Assembly: GCA_007116295.1 (NCBI GenBank)
Contig: SKIS01000024.1
Coordinates: 1-11,318 of the forward strand
DNA length: 11,318 bases
Reading direction: 5' to 3'
Source: Candidatus Woesearchaeota archaeon
GTDB taxonomy: Archaea; Nanobdellota; Nanobdellia; Woesearchaeales; 21-14-0-10-32-9
The notes under the pieces are model-generated. The model worked only from the letters and a program-made list of their open reading frames with translations. It ran no database searches and was not told the DNA's origin. A program made the translations under genes and the position numbers. Positions 1 through 6,647 of the stretch are shown here, piece after piece (positions within the stretch are counted from its first letter, which is position 1; every line of letters starts with the position of its first letter).

Positions 1-1
1 C

Positions 2-952
2 ACGCCCGATCACCCATTTCTTTATGTTGATAGAAAATACAAAAATGACAAAAACAAAGAATTTGTACCAAGATGGAACGCTCCTAAATATTTTGAAAAG
101 GGAGACTATTTAGTGATGCCTATTAATAAAGAAGTTAAAAGCAAAAATCACCACGAATTTGAGGTTATTGCCAGACAAAATTCTAAGTTTGGAAAAAAAG
201 TCAAGCAAAAAATTAAAGTTTCATTAACAAAAGAATTTTTTAGACTAGTCGGATATTATTTAGCAGAAGGAAGTGTTAGTAGCGATTCTTATCTCAATTT
301 TTCTTTTGGACTACACGAAAAAGAGTATATTGAAGACGTTGAAAAGTGTTTGAAAAAAGTTTTTGGAGTCAAAAAAGTGTTACGAATGGAACATAAAAAA
401 AATAATGGTGTTTCGCTAGTAGTTTGTGATGTTAAACTTGCTAGGTTATTCAAGCAGTTTGGAAACAAAAGCGATAATAAAGCTTTACTTTCTTGGATGA
501 TGTATGAGACAAAAGAAAACCAATCCGAAATAATTAAAGGATGGTTTAGAGGGGATGGAAATTATTATAATAAAAAACACGAGTCTGGTTTGAAAGAGAC
601 ATTCAGAATAAATACTACTTCAGAAAAACTTACAAGACAAGCAAGAGATATTTTACTCAGACTTGGAGTCTTTGCATTTGTAAATAAAAGAGTTAGAGAC
701 AGCACTCGAAAAGATATCTTCACATTAGGAATTACAGGAGCGCACATGATTAAATTTGGAAAAATAGTGGGCATGGAAGTTAAGAAAAAACTTAATGGTA
801 AAAATAGAGCATCTATGTTTGGAATAGATGATAAATTTGCTTATGTGCCTATTAAAAAAATAACTAAAAAAGAAGTTGAAGACATAACAGTTTATAACTT
901 CGGTGTCCACGAACATGAAACGTATACTGTTGGAGGAGTCGCAGTTCATAAT
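2..952 (+). mobile_element. SufB intein with LAGLIDADG homing endonuclease (5' partial)
   Basis: This is an in-frame protein-splicing element. The window starts at splicing block B (TPDHPF, with the conserved Thr and His, bases 2-19). A GDYLVMP segment follows near 101-121. The endonuclease insert has a first dodecapeptide motif, LVGYYLAEG (245-271, acidic Glu at 266-268), and a second, IIKGWFRGDG (530-559, acidic Asp at 554-556). Block F/G starts at 890 (VYNFGVHEHETYTVGG) and ends in VAVHN, followed by the +1 Cys at 953. The penultimate His, terminal Asn and +1 Cys are all present, so the C-terminal junction looks splicing-competent. The 317 codons seen here suggest a total near 400 residues, typical of an endonuclease-containing intein. 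Block A with the intein's first Cys or Ser is outside the window. Base composition resembles the host gene. Confidence 0.93.
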
Positions 953-1660
953 TGCTCCGCGCCAAAGTTTAACGTCGCTTCTTTGCATGCTGGCTGCGTA
1001 GAAGTATTTGTGCATAAAAACGCGAGGATGAGATATAGCTCTGTAGAGAATTGGAGTGCAAATACATATAATCTTAATACAAAAAGAGCAAACGTGGATG
1101 AAGGAGGTATAATGGAGTGGGTTTCTGGAAATCTTGGAAGCGGAGTGACTATGCTTTACCCAGCAACTTTGCTGTTAGGGAAAAATTCTAAAGCAGACCA
1201 CATAACGATTGCTTACGCAGGAGAAAATCAAAACCAAGACACAGGCGCAAAAGTATATCATTTAGCTCCAAACACCACTAGCACTATTAATAGTAAGAGT
1301 ATTAGTAAAGGAGGAGGAATTACTGGTTATAGAGGCTTAGTAAAAATAAAAAAAGGTGCTAAAAATAGTAAGTGTAGCGTTATTTGTGATGCATTAATGT
1401 TTGATAACCAAAGCCAAAGTAATACTTGGCCAAGTATTGATGTGGAAGAAAAAAAGAGTGATGTAGTTCATGAAGCAAGTGTAGGAAGAATAAGTGAAGA
1501 TCAACTATTTTATTTGCAAAGCAGAGGACTTAGCGAAGATGAAGCCTTGCAAATGATAGTGAGCGGTTTTATGGAACCATTATTAAAAGAACTTCCTTTA
1601 GAATACGCAGTAGAGATGAACAGATTAATTGAACTTGAAATGGAGGGAAGTTTAGGATGA
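2..1660 (+). CDS. sufB: SufB, Fe-S cluster scaffold subunit, interrupted by an intein (5' partial)
   Basis: SufB is the core scaffold of the cytoplasmic SUF complex (SufB-SufC2-SufD) that assembles iron-sulfur clusters. The reading frame is open from base 2 with no start, so the N-extein and the intein's first residues lie upstream. Codons 1-317 are intein. The C-extein begins with the Cys at 953-955 (CSAP) and runs 235 residues to the TGA at 1658-1660. It carries the SufB hallmarks NWSANTYNLNTKRA, AGENQNQDTGAK, the HEA Glu at 1472-1474, DQLFYLQSRGLSEDEA and a terminal RLIELEMEGSLG. The E. coli Cys405 position appears to be Ser here, as in Mycobacterium SufB from memory. The gene overlaps sufD by an ATGA. 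The GTG at 113 is internal intein sequence, not a start. Identification is secure; whether the protein splices is inference from intact residues. Confidence 0.95.
   Translation, partial: TPDHPFLYVDRKYKNDKNKEFVPRWNAPKYFEKGDYLVMPINKEVKSKNHHEFEVIARQNSKFGKKVKQKIKVSLTKEFFRLVGYYLAEGSVSSDSYLNFSFGLHEKEYIEDVEKCLKKVFGVKKVLRMEHKKNNGVSLVVCDVKLARLFKQFGNKSDNKALLSWMMYETKENQSEIIKGWFRGDGNYYNKKHESGLKETFRINTTSEKLTRQARDILLRLGVFAFVNKRVRDSTRKDIFTLGITGAHMIKFGKIVGMEVKKKLNGKNRASMFGIDDKFAYVPIKKITKKEVEDITVYNFGVHEHETYTVGGVAVHNCSAPKFNVASLHAGCVEVFVHKNARMRYSSVENWSANTYNLNTKRANVDEGGIMEWVSGNLGSGVTMLYPATLLLGKNSKADHITIAYAGENQNQDTGAKVYHLAPNTTSTINSKSISKGGGITGYRGLVKIKKGAKNSKCSVICDALMFDNQSQSNTWPSIDVEEKKSDVVHEASVGRISEDQLFYLQSRGLSEDEALQMIVSGFMEPLLKELPLEYAVEMNRLIELEMEGSLG
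1642..1647 (+). promoter_or_regulatory. Shine-Dalgarno of sufD inside the end of sufB
   Basis: GGAGGG lies 9 nt before the sufD ATG at 1657 and within the last codons of sufB. It supports the ATGA-overlap start and independent reinitiation on sufD. Confidence 0.7.
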
Positions 1661-2757
1661 GCAAACAAATAGAAATATTTAGAAATAATGCATTAAAACA
1701 ATTCAAAGAAACACCTCTTCAAGACAGAAAACACGGACTAGGAATAAAAACACGCCTTGATTGGGTCGAACTTAAAGACTTTGGCAAAGGAGATTTGAGT
1801 TTACAAAAAGGACATGCAAAGATTTTATCCCAAAAAGAATTTTTGTCAAGCGATAATTCTTTAATCCAAGAAGCTAGGGAAAGTCTTTTCAAGTATGAAG
1901 GTAAAAAAGAAAAAATAGATTATCTTCATTATGCAAAGAGCAACATTTATGCTATTCATATAACCGAAAGTAGCGATGATCCTATAATAATAAATCAGGT
2001 TTTGAATGAAAATAGTTTAAATCATGTCTTTGTAATCGTTGAAAAAAACGTGAACGCAGATGTGCTTATTAGTACTTTTGGAGAAAACATAACAGGAACT
2101 AGCTATACTCAGATATTATGTGGTGAAGGAGCCAAAATTTCTATTAGCATCGTTAAAGATATGAAAAATAGTTATTTGCATTGTAAAAACCAGGTGTTAT
2201 TAAAAAAAGATACTACAAGTCATTTAGTAACCGCTGACTTTGGAAGTAAATTGATAGTTAATGAAAGCACAGCTACCTTAGTTGAAAGCTCAAGTGATAG
2301 TAGAATTGATACTTTGTTTTTTGGCTTAGATGAAGAAGAATTCGATATCAGCTCTAGTAGTATTCATGCTAATAAAAATACTAAGAGTTTACTCAATAGT
2401 AAAGGTGCTTTGCAAGGAAGTAAAGTTATTAACAGAGGATTGGTTCAAATAAATTCAAACGCACCAGATAGCAATGGTTATCAAAAAAGCGACATATTGC
2501 TTTTAGATGAAAAGGCACATGCAGTTAGCATACCTGACTTATTAATACATAATGATCAAGTAGCTTGCAGTCATGGATCAACTATTAGTAATTTAGAGGA
2601 AGAAAAAGTTTTTTATCTGCAAAGTAGAGGGCTTAGTAAGCAGCAAGCTGAAAAAAAGCTAGTTGAAGGATTTTTCTTTCCAATACTTGAAGATATAAGA
2701 AATGAAGAAATAACTGAGTTTATACATGAAAAAATTATGGAGCGAATAAACAGATGA
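1657..2757 (+). CDS. sufD: SufD, Fe-S cluster assembly complex subunit
   Basis: SufD is the SufB paralogue that forms the SufBCD complex and contributes to cluster assembly and iron entry. The 366-residue protein shows the family layout: a variable helical N-terminus, a beta-helix core, and a C-terminal helical SufC-binding part (FYLQSRGLSKQQAEKKLVEGFF) that mirrors the same motif in the upstream SufB. The motif ACSHGS at residues 303-308 contains His306, which aligns with the E. coli SufD His360 implicated in cluster formation (numbering recalled from the literature), and Cys304. The start is the ATG of an ATGA overlap with the sufB stop, preceded by GGAGGG. Its own stop overlaps the sufS ATG the same way, so the three genes appear translationally coupled. 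It is somewhat shorter than the roughly 420 residues of E. coli SufD. Confidence 0.93.
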   Translation: MSKQIEIFRNNALKQFKETPLQDRKHGLGIKTRLDWVELKDFGKGDLSLQKGHAKILSQKEFLSSDNSLIQEARESLFKYEGKKEKIDYLHYAKSNIYAIHITESSDDPIIINQVLNENSLNHVFVIVEKNVNADVLISTFGENITGTSYTQILCGEGAKISISIVKDMKNSYLHCKNQVLLKKDTTSHLVTADFGSKLIVNESTATLVESSSDSRIDTLFFGLDEEEFDISSSSIHANKNTKSLLNSKGALQGSKVINRGLVQINSNAPDSNGYQKSDILLLDEKAHAVSIPDLLIHNDQVACSHGSTISNLEEEKVFYLQSRGLSKQQAEKKLVEGFFFPILEDIRNEEITEFIHEKIMERINR

Positions 2758-3878
2758 AAGATTTTCCTATAGTCCAAGAACTACATTATTTAGATAATGC
2801 TGCTACTACTCAAAGACCTCTTCAATTAGTTGAGGCTATGAAAGATTATACTTTGAAGTTTAATGCTAATGCGCATAGAGGAATATATAGTATCGGGGAA
2901 AAATCAACTGAAATAGTTGAGGACACCCGAAAAAAAGTAGCTAATTGGATTAATGCAAGTCCTGAAGAAATAGTGTTTACTAAAGGAACTACTGAGGCAA
3001 TAAATATTGTAGCTAGGGGCTTGAAAAAGTCAAAAATTTACTTAACTCAGCTTGAACACCATGCAAATTTTGTTCCGTGGCAACAGTTCCATGAAGTAAT
3101 AATTGCTAACTATGATGAAAACACGGACAAAGTTAATTTTGATTTTGAAAAGGAATTTGATGTTTTAGCAACTACTTATATGTCTAATGTGACAGGAAGT
3201 ATTTTACCAGTTAAAGAACTCATTAGGAAAGCAAAAGAAAAACGCGCTTTGGCCTTAGTAGATGCTGCTCAAGTAATAGGTCATAAAAAAATTGATGTTA
3301 AAGATTTGGGTTGTGATTTCTTAGCTTTTTCAGCTCATAAAATGTATGGACCTACAGGAGTAGGAGTTTTATATATTAAAAAAGAAGTTCAAGAATTAGT
3401 AAAGCCATTGATTTACGGGGGGAACATGATAAAAAATGTGACTCTTGAAAAGACAGAGTTAGCTCAAGGAATCCAGAGGTTTGAAGCTGGAACAATGGAT
3501 ATAGCAGGCATAGCAGGTTTTAATGCCGCACTAGATTATTTAGCTCAAAATATAGAAAATTTTAGCTTAAATGAGGAGAAGTTAACTTGTTATTTACTTG
3601 AAAAACTTGATGAGCAAAAAATAAAGTACTTTGGCCATAAAAATAGTTCTGGACCAGTTGTTAGTTTTGTTTTAGATGTTCATCCCCATGATGTTTCAAC
3701 TATTTTAGATAGATATAATGTTTGTATTAGAGCAGGCCATCATTGCGCTCAGCCTCTGATGCAGTGTCTTGGAGTCGTTGCTACTTGCAGAGTTAGTTTT
3801 GCGGGTTATAATACAAAAGAGGATGTTGATAAGTTAATCCAAGGTTTGAAAGAGGCGAGGAGGGTTATAAATGGATGA
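2754..3878 (+). CDS. sufS: SufS, class-II cysteine desulfurase (PLP-dependent)
   Basis: This cytoplasmic fold-type I aminotransferase-like enzyme converts cysteine to alanine and transfers the persulfide sulfur to its partner. Visible landmarks are the N-terminal LDNAATTQRP, HRGIYS, the PLP-stacking EHHAN region, Lys196 in SAHKMYGPTG (Schiff-base lysine), RFEAGT, and the catalytic Cys331 in RAGHHCAQPLM. His312 in HPHDV sits 19 residues before the catalytic Cys, as does His342 of Bacillus SufS, the residue that swaps in as a zinc ligand of SufU; E. coli SufS has Tyr there as I recall it. This points to a SufU-type acceptor, and the next gene encodes one. The protein has 374 residues against about 406 in the family, with a short N-terminus and a tightened region before EHHAN. 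It is flanked by an ATGA overlap with sufD and an 8-nt overlap with the next gene. Confidence 0.94.
   Translation: MKDFPIVQELHYLDNAATTQRPLQLVEAMKDYTLKFNANAHRGIYSIGEKSTEIVEDTRKKVANWINASPEEIVFTKGTTEAINIVARGLKKSKIYLTQLEHHANFVPWQQFHEVIIANYDENTDKVNFDFEKEFDVLATTYMSNVTGSILPVKELIRKAKEKRALALVDAAQVIGHKKIDVKDLGCDFLAFSAHKMYGPTGVGVLYIKKEVQELVKPLIYGGNMIKNVTLEKTELAQGIQRFEAGTMDIAGIAGFNAALDYLAQNIENFSLNEEKLTCYLLEKLDEQKIKYFGHKNSSGPVVSFVLDVHPHDVSTILDRYNVCIRAGHHCAQPLMQCLGVVATCRVSFAGYNTKEDVDKLIQGLKEARRVING
3859..3864 (+). promoter_or_regulatory. Shine-Dalgarno of the sufU-like gene
   Basis: GGAGGG lies 6 nt upstream of the ATG at 3871, within the last codons of sufS. It fixes the sufU-like start despite the overlap with sufS. 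Confidence 0.75.
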
Positions 3879-4257
3879 ATTATACAGAGAAGTGCTCTTA
3901 GAGCACTATAAGAATCCTCAAAACAGTGGCAAACTAATAAATCCAGACATTGTACAAAAGGATAGCAACCCTCTTTGTGGAGACGTAGTTGAGTTTTATT
4001 TAAGATTAAAAGAAGGTAAAGTTACAGAGGTTAGTTTTGAAGGTAAAGGGTGCGTTATTTGTATGGCTACTAGCGATATTTTAAGTGAAAAGTTTAAAGG
4101 GATGTCTTTAGATGAAATACAGTCTATGCAAAGAGAGGAGGTGTTAGACATTTTAGGTTTGAATTTGACTCATACAAGAGTTAAGTGCGCTATGCTTCCT
4201 TTAGTTGCTGTTAAAAAAGGCATAATAGAGTTTAAATCAAAAGGTGAAAAAAAATGA
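3871..4257 (+). CDS. sufU: SufU/IscU-like sulfur acceptor or Fe-S scaffold, compact form
   Basis: A 128-residue member of the IscU/NifU-N superfamily, expected to accept persulfide sulfur from SufS or scaffold a nascent cluster in the cytoplasm. The ligand set is present: Cys36 and Asp38 in NPLCGD, Cys61 in GKGC, and Cys106 in RVKCAML. There is an extra Cys64 (GCVIC) where SufU usually has Ser. The Cys61-Cys106 distance is 45 residues, close to the 43 of E. coli IscU (Cys63-Cys106) and far from the 62 of Bacillus SufU (Cys66-Cys128), so the SufU-specific insertion is missing. However, the residue before the last Cys is Lys, as in SufU, not the His of IscU. It lies directly after sufS and overlaps sufC by ATGA. 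Assigning it to SufU over IscU is a judgement from context and the RVKC motif. Confidence 0.85.
   Translation: MDELYREVLLEHYKNPQNSGKLINPDIVQKDSNPLCGDVVEFYLRLKEGKVTEVSFEGKGCVICMATSDILSEKFKGMSLDEIQSMQREEVLDILGLNLTHTRVKCAMLPLVAVKKGIIEFKSKGEKK
4243..4247 (+). promoter_or_regulatory. Shine-Dalgarno of sufC
   Basis: GGTGA (in AAGGTGA) lies 6 nt before the sufC ATG at 4254, inside the final codons of the sufU-like gene. It supports the ATGA-overlap start. Confidence 0.65.
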
Positions 4258-4994
4258 GTTTGTTAGAAATAAAAAATCTTAATGTAAGCGTTGAAGACAC
4301 AATAATTTTGAAAAATCTAAATTTAGAATTGGATAAGGGAGAAATAGCAGTTATAATGGGTCCTAATGGTAGCGGAAAAAGTACTTTAGCTAATTCCTTA
4401 ATGGGACATCCTGAATTTGAAGCAAAGGGAGATGTCACACTGGATGGCGAAGACCTTTTAGATATGGAAGCAGATGAGAGAAGTAAAGAAGGAGTTTTTT
4501 TAAGCTTTCAATACCCTGTTACGATACCAGGAGTTACTGTTTCTAATTTCATCAGAACGGCGATTAACACAAGAAGGGATAAAAAAGATCCTATAAAGAT
4601 AAGCGAGTATGTCAAGCTTTTAAATGAAAATATGAAGCTTTTGAATATACCTAAAGAGTTTGCTGGAAGGTATTTGAACGATGGTTTTAGCGGTGGTGAA
4701 AAAAAGAAGATGGAAATACTTCAACTCGCTATGTTGAAGCCTAAACTTGCTATATTAGATGAGACAGATAGTGGACTTGATATTGATAGTTTAAAGCAGG
4801 TTTGTGAAAGTATTAATTTGCTTAAAGAAAAAAATCCTGATATGACTTTTTTAATAATTACTCATTATCAAAGGATGCTTAACTATATTGAACCTGACAA
4901 AGTGTGTGTTTTGCTTGATGGACGAATAGTCAGTCAAGGAGGTCCTGAGCTTGCTCATAAATTGGAAGAAGAAGGATATGAAGGTTTTAGGTGA
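4254..4994 (+). CDS. sufC: SufC, ABC-type ATPase of the SUF complex
   Basis: SufC is the soluble ATPase whose dimerisation on SufB-SufD drives conformational change during Fe-S assembly. It has the length of the family (246 residues) and all nucleotide-binding motifs: Walker A GPNGSGKST at 36-44, Q-loop region SFQYP, the SufC-type signature FSGGEKKKME with Ser146, Walker B LAILDETDSGLD with Asp169 and catalytic Glu170, and the H-loop His204 in ITHYQR. The KKK-ME form of the signature and DETDSGLD distinguish SufC from ABC transporter ATPases. It is the last gene of the suf operon here, whereas in many bacteria sufC comes first (sufCDSUB) or precedes sufD (sufABCDSE). A short inverted repeat and T-rich tract follow its stop. 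Confidence 0.96.
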   Translation: MSLLEIKNLNVSVEDTIILKNLNLELDKGEIAVIMGPNGSGKSTLANSLMGHPEFEAKGDVTLDGEDLLDMEADERSKEGVFLSFQYPVTIPGVTVSNFIRTAINTRRDKKDPIKISEYVKLLNENMKLLNIPKEFAGRYLNDGFSGGEKKKMEILQLAMLKPKLAILDETDSGLDIDSLKQVCESINLLKEKNPDMTFLIITHYQRMLNYIEPDKVCVLLDGRIVSQGGPELAHKLEEEGYEGFR

Positions 4995-4997
4995 ACC

Positions 4998-5020
4998 AAA
5001 GTTTTATAAACTTTTTATTT
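4998..5020 (+). terminator. Short hairpin and T-rich tract after sufC
   Basis: A perfect 7-bp inverted repeat, AAAGTTT/AAACTTT with a TAT loop (4998-5014), begins 3 nt after the sufC stop and runs into TTTTTATTT. T-rich tracts are the usual archaeal termination signal. The A/T-only stem is weak, and the same bases contain the TATA box of the next gene, so the symmetry may be incidental. Confidence 0.4.
5003..5010 (+). promoter_or_regulatory. TATA box of the MFS transporter gene
   Basis: TTTATAAA, preceded by a purine-rich CCAAAG that could act as BRE, is centred about 28 nt upstream of the ATG at 5035. This spacing fits a leaderless archaeal promoter, and no Shine-Dalgarno precedes the ATG. 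Confidence 0.6.
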
Positions 5021-5034
5021 AAAACTAGTTAGTT

Positions 5035-6165
5035 ATGCATTTAAGAGAATATTTGAGACTTCCTTCAGGAGTATCAGAGGTTTATGTAGCCCTTTCTTTG
5101 TATGGTGTAGGAATGTCTCTTATAGGTATCTTCATACCTATTTATTTGCTAACGATAGGGTTTAGTATTAAGTGGGCTTTGTTTTATGTTTTGATTACAA
5201 AACTTATTTTTTCTATGTTAGTTCCTTTAGTTTACAAACTAGATGCCAAATATGGGCTTCAAGGAACTTCTCTAATACGTTTGCCTTTTTTTATAATAAG
5301 TTTTGTTAGCTTAATATTTATTCCTCAAGCAGAGTGGCTTTTTTTTGTTGCTGCAATTTCTGGAGGGTTTGCCTTAGCTTTCTTTTGGGTTCCCATACAT
5401 TCTTTTTTTACAAGGAATTCTGATCTTAAAAAAGAAGGTTCTGAAGTGGGGAAAATGCTTAGCATACCTACTTTTTTTAAAATATTGAGTCCTGCTGTAG
5501 GAGGTTATATTTCTGCTATTTATGGATTTAATATATTATTTGTCATCGGATTATTATTAGTTTGTTTATCTACAGCTCCTTTATTTTTAACACCTACTCA
5601 AAAGACTCGTCATAAAAAAATAGATTATAAGAAGCTCTCTAATGTTTTGGGCTCGAAATTTTTCTTTATGACTATAGCTGATGGATTTATTTATGTTGCA
5701 GCAGCCATATTATTTCCTTTACTTATCTATGTTACTTTGACTAGTGTTGAAACAGTTGGATTTATTGCTTCTTTAGGAGGAATATTTTTTGCAGCCACTA
5801 GCTTTGTAGTCGGTAGGAAATTAGACCGTTCTGATTTGAAAAAATTTTATTTTGTAGGCGCCATTATTTTTTCTTTAACGCTTGCAGTAAGACCTTTTTT
5901 AACTACTGTAATAGGTTTTTCTATAGTTATCATATTTGGAGCGTTAAGTGCCGCAATATATGAGTCTGCTTATGTCACTCGTTTTTATTCTAGTGCAAAA
6001 AAAAGTATGGATCCTGACATGTTTGTTGTAGCAAGAGAAATAGTTCTAAATATTTCTAGGGCGATTCTTTTAGCAATCCTATTAATACTTCCTTGGAAAG
6101 GAGGATTTTTTATAGCGGCAATAACTTTATTTATAGCTGCGCTTTTGCTAAAGAAAAAAAGTTAA
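5035..6165 (+). CDS. Major facilitator superfamily (MFS)-type transporter, substrate unknown
   Basis: A 376-residue polytopic membrane protein. Hydrophobic segments are compatible with about 12 helices, roughly at residues 14-38, 44-67, 78-97, 100-122, 142-165, 167-185, 207-232, 237-258, 270-290, 293-315, 331-352 and 355-372, with a central basic loop near 188-202 (KTRHKKIDYKK). The two-halves layout and a motif-A-like VGRKLDRSD after helix 8 fit MFS. The equivalent loop after helix 2 (YKLDAKYGL) is degenerate, and no substrate-specific motif is recognisable. The start follows a TATA box at leaderless distance. The gene is independent of suf because it has its own promoter, and it converges with the minus-strand gene at 6162-6647, the two stops overlapping by 4 nt. 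Confidence is good for a transporter and moderate for MFS. Confidence 0.75.
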   Translation: MHLREYLRLPSGVSEVYVALSLYGVGMSLIGIFIPIYLLTIGFSIKWALFYVLITKLIFSMLVPLVYKLDAKYGLQGTSLIRLPFFIISFVSLIFIPQAEWLFFVAAISGGFALAFFWVPIHSFFTRNSDLKKEGSEVGKMLSIPTFFKILSPAVGGYISAIYGFNILFVIGLLLVCLSTAPLFLTPTQKTRHKKIDYKKLSNVLGSKFFFMTIADGFIYVAAAILFPLLIYVTLTSVETVGFIASLGGIFFAATSFVVGRKLDRSDLKKFYFVGAIIFSLTLAVRPFLTTVIGFSIVIIFGALSAAIYESAYVTRFYSSAKKSMDPDMFVVAREIVLNISRAILLAILLILPWKGGFFIAAITLFIAALLLKKKS

Positions 6166-6647
6166 TTTTTGTAGCCATTAGAAAAAATGCTTTCTAGTCC
6201 CTTCTTTAGGTAAAGAAACTCTTCTTCGTATTTTTTAGAGGTTGCTTGCAATGCCAATTTATAACCTTTGTCTAGTTGTTTTTTTGGTATGGTTATTCCT
6301 GTTTCATAATGTGTTAAAGCTATGTGTTTTATTATCCAATCTAAGTGTTGTTTCGTGTTTCCGTTTGAATTTTGTAATATTTGGGGCAGAGTTAAAACTA
6401 GTTTCTTTTTTAGAGTTCCAAAAAATCTTCCTTGGTAATATTCTAATAGAGTACTTGCATTAAGCTCTTCATTTAGTTCAACAGTGAATTCTTCAGAGTG
6501 AATTTCTTTATTTTTAAAAGCCCTAGTATAGTCTAAGCATTCTCTTTGTATTTCAAAAACTATGCTATTCAAATCTTTTTTTCTTAAGCCATCTATTTCT
6601 TCATTTAAGGAGTAGTTGTATCCTTTCAAAAACATTTCTTTATTCAT
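6162..6647 (-). CDS. Uncharacterised helical protein, second gene of a minus-strand pair
   Basis: I do not recognise this 161-residue protein. It is charged, soluble, Lys/Glu/Leu-rich and probably all-helical, with no signal peptide, membrane segment or Cys motif (one Cys only, in QRECLDY). Two weakly similar segments, FLKGYNYSL near the N-terminus and LDKGYKLAL near residue 126, hint at an internal helical duplication, but this is tenuous. A central EYYQGRFFGTLKKKL resembles AYLAGRDAFDNYFKS in the upstream partner gene, so the two may share a fold. Its ATG overlaps the end of that partner by 8 nt, implying co-translation from one mRNA and possibly a complex. Its stop overlaps the convergent transporter gene. 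The frame is intact and codon use resembles neighbours, so it is a likely real gene. Confidence 0.7.
   Translation of the reverse strand: MNKEMFLKGYNYSLNEEIDGLRKKDLNSIVFEIQRECLDYTRAFKNKEIHSEEFTVELNEELNASTLLEYYQGRFFGTLKKKLVLTLPQILQNSNGNTKQHLDWIIKHIALTHYETGITIPKKQLDKGYKLALQATSKKYEEEFLYLKKGLESIFSNGYKN

Noticed and set aside
113..118. GTG/ATG as the start of a 515-residue protein
   Set aside because: The frame is open back to base 2 and encodes the intein block B TPDHPF just upstream, so these are internal intein codons and the true start of sufB is outside the window.
565..1015. Two reverse-strand open frames inside the intein/SufB region
   Set aside because: They lie antisense to clearly conserved coding sequence, have no promoter or ribosome-binding site, and translate to low-complexity Phe/Ser-rich sequence.
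4232..4438. Reverse-strand open frame over the sufU-sufC junction
   Set aside because: It is antisense to the SufC Walker A region and has no independent support.
6242..6463. Plus-strand hydrophobic open frame over the 161-aa minus-strand gene
   Set aside because: The minus-strand gene has an operon partner, promoter and balanced composition, whereas the plus frame is a Leu/Phe/Val-rich shadow without promoter.
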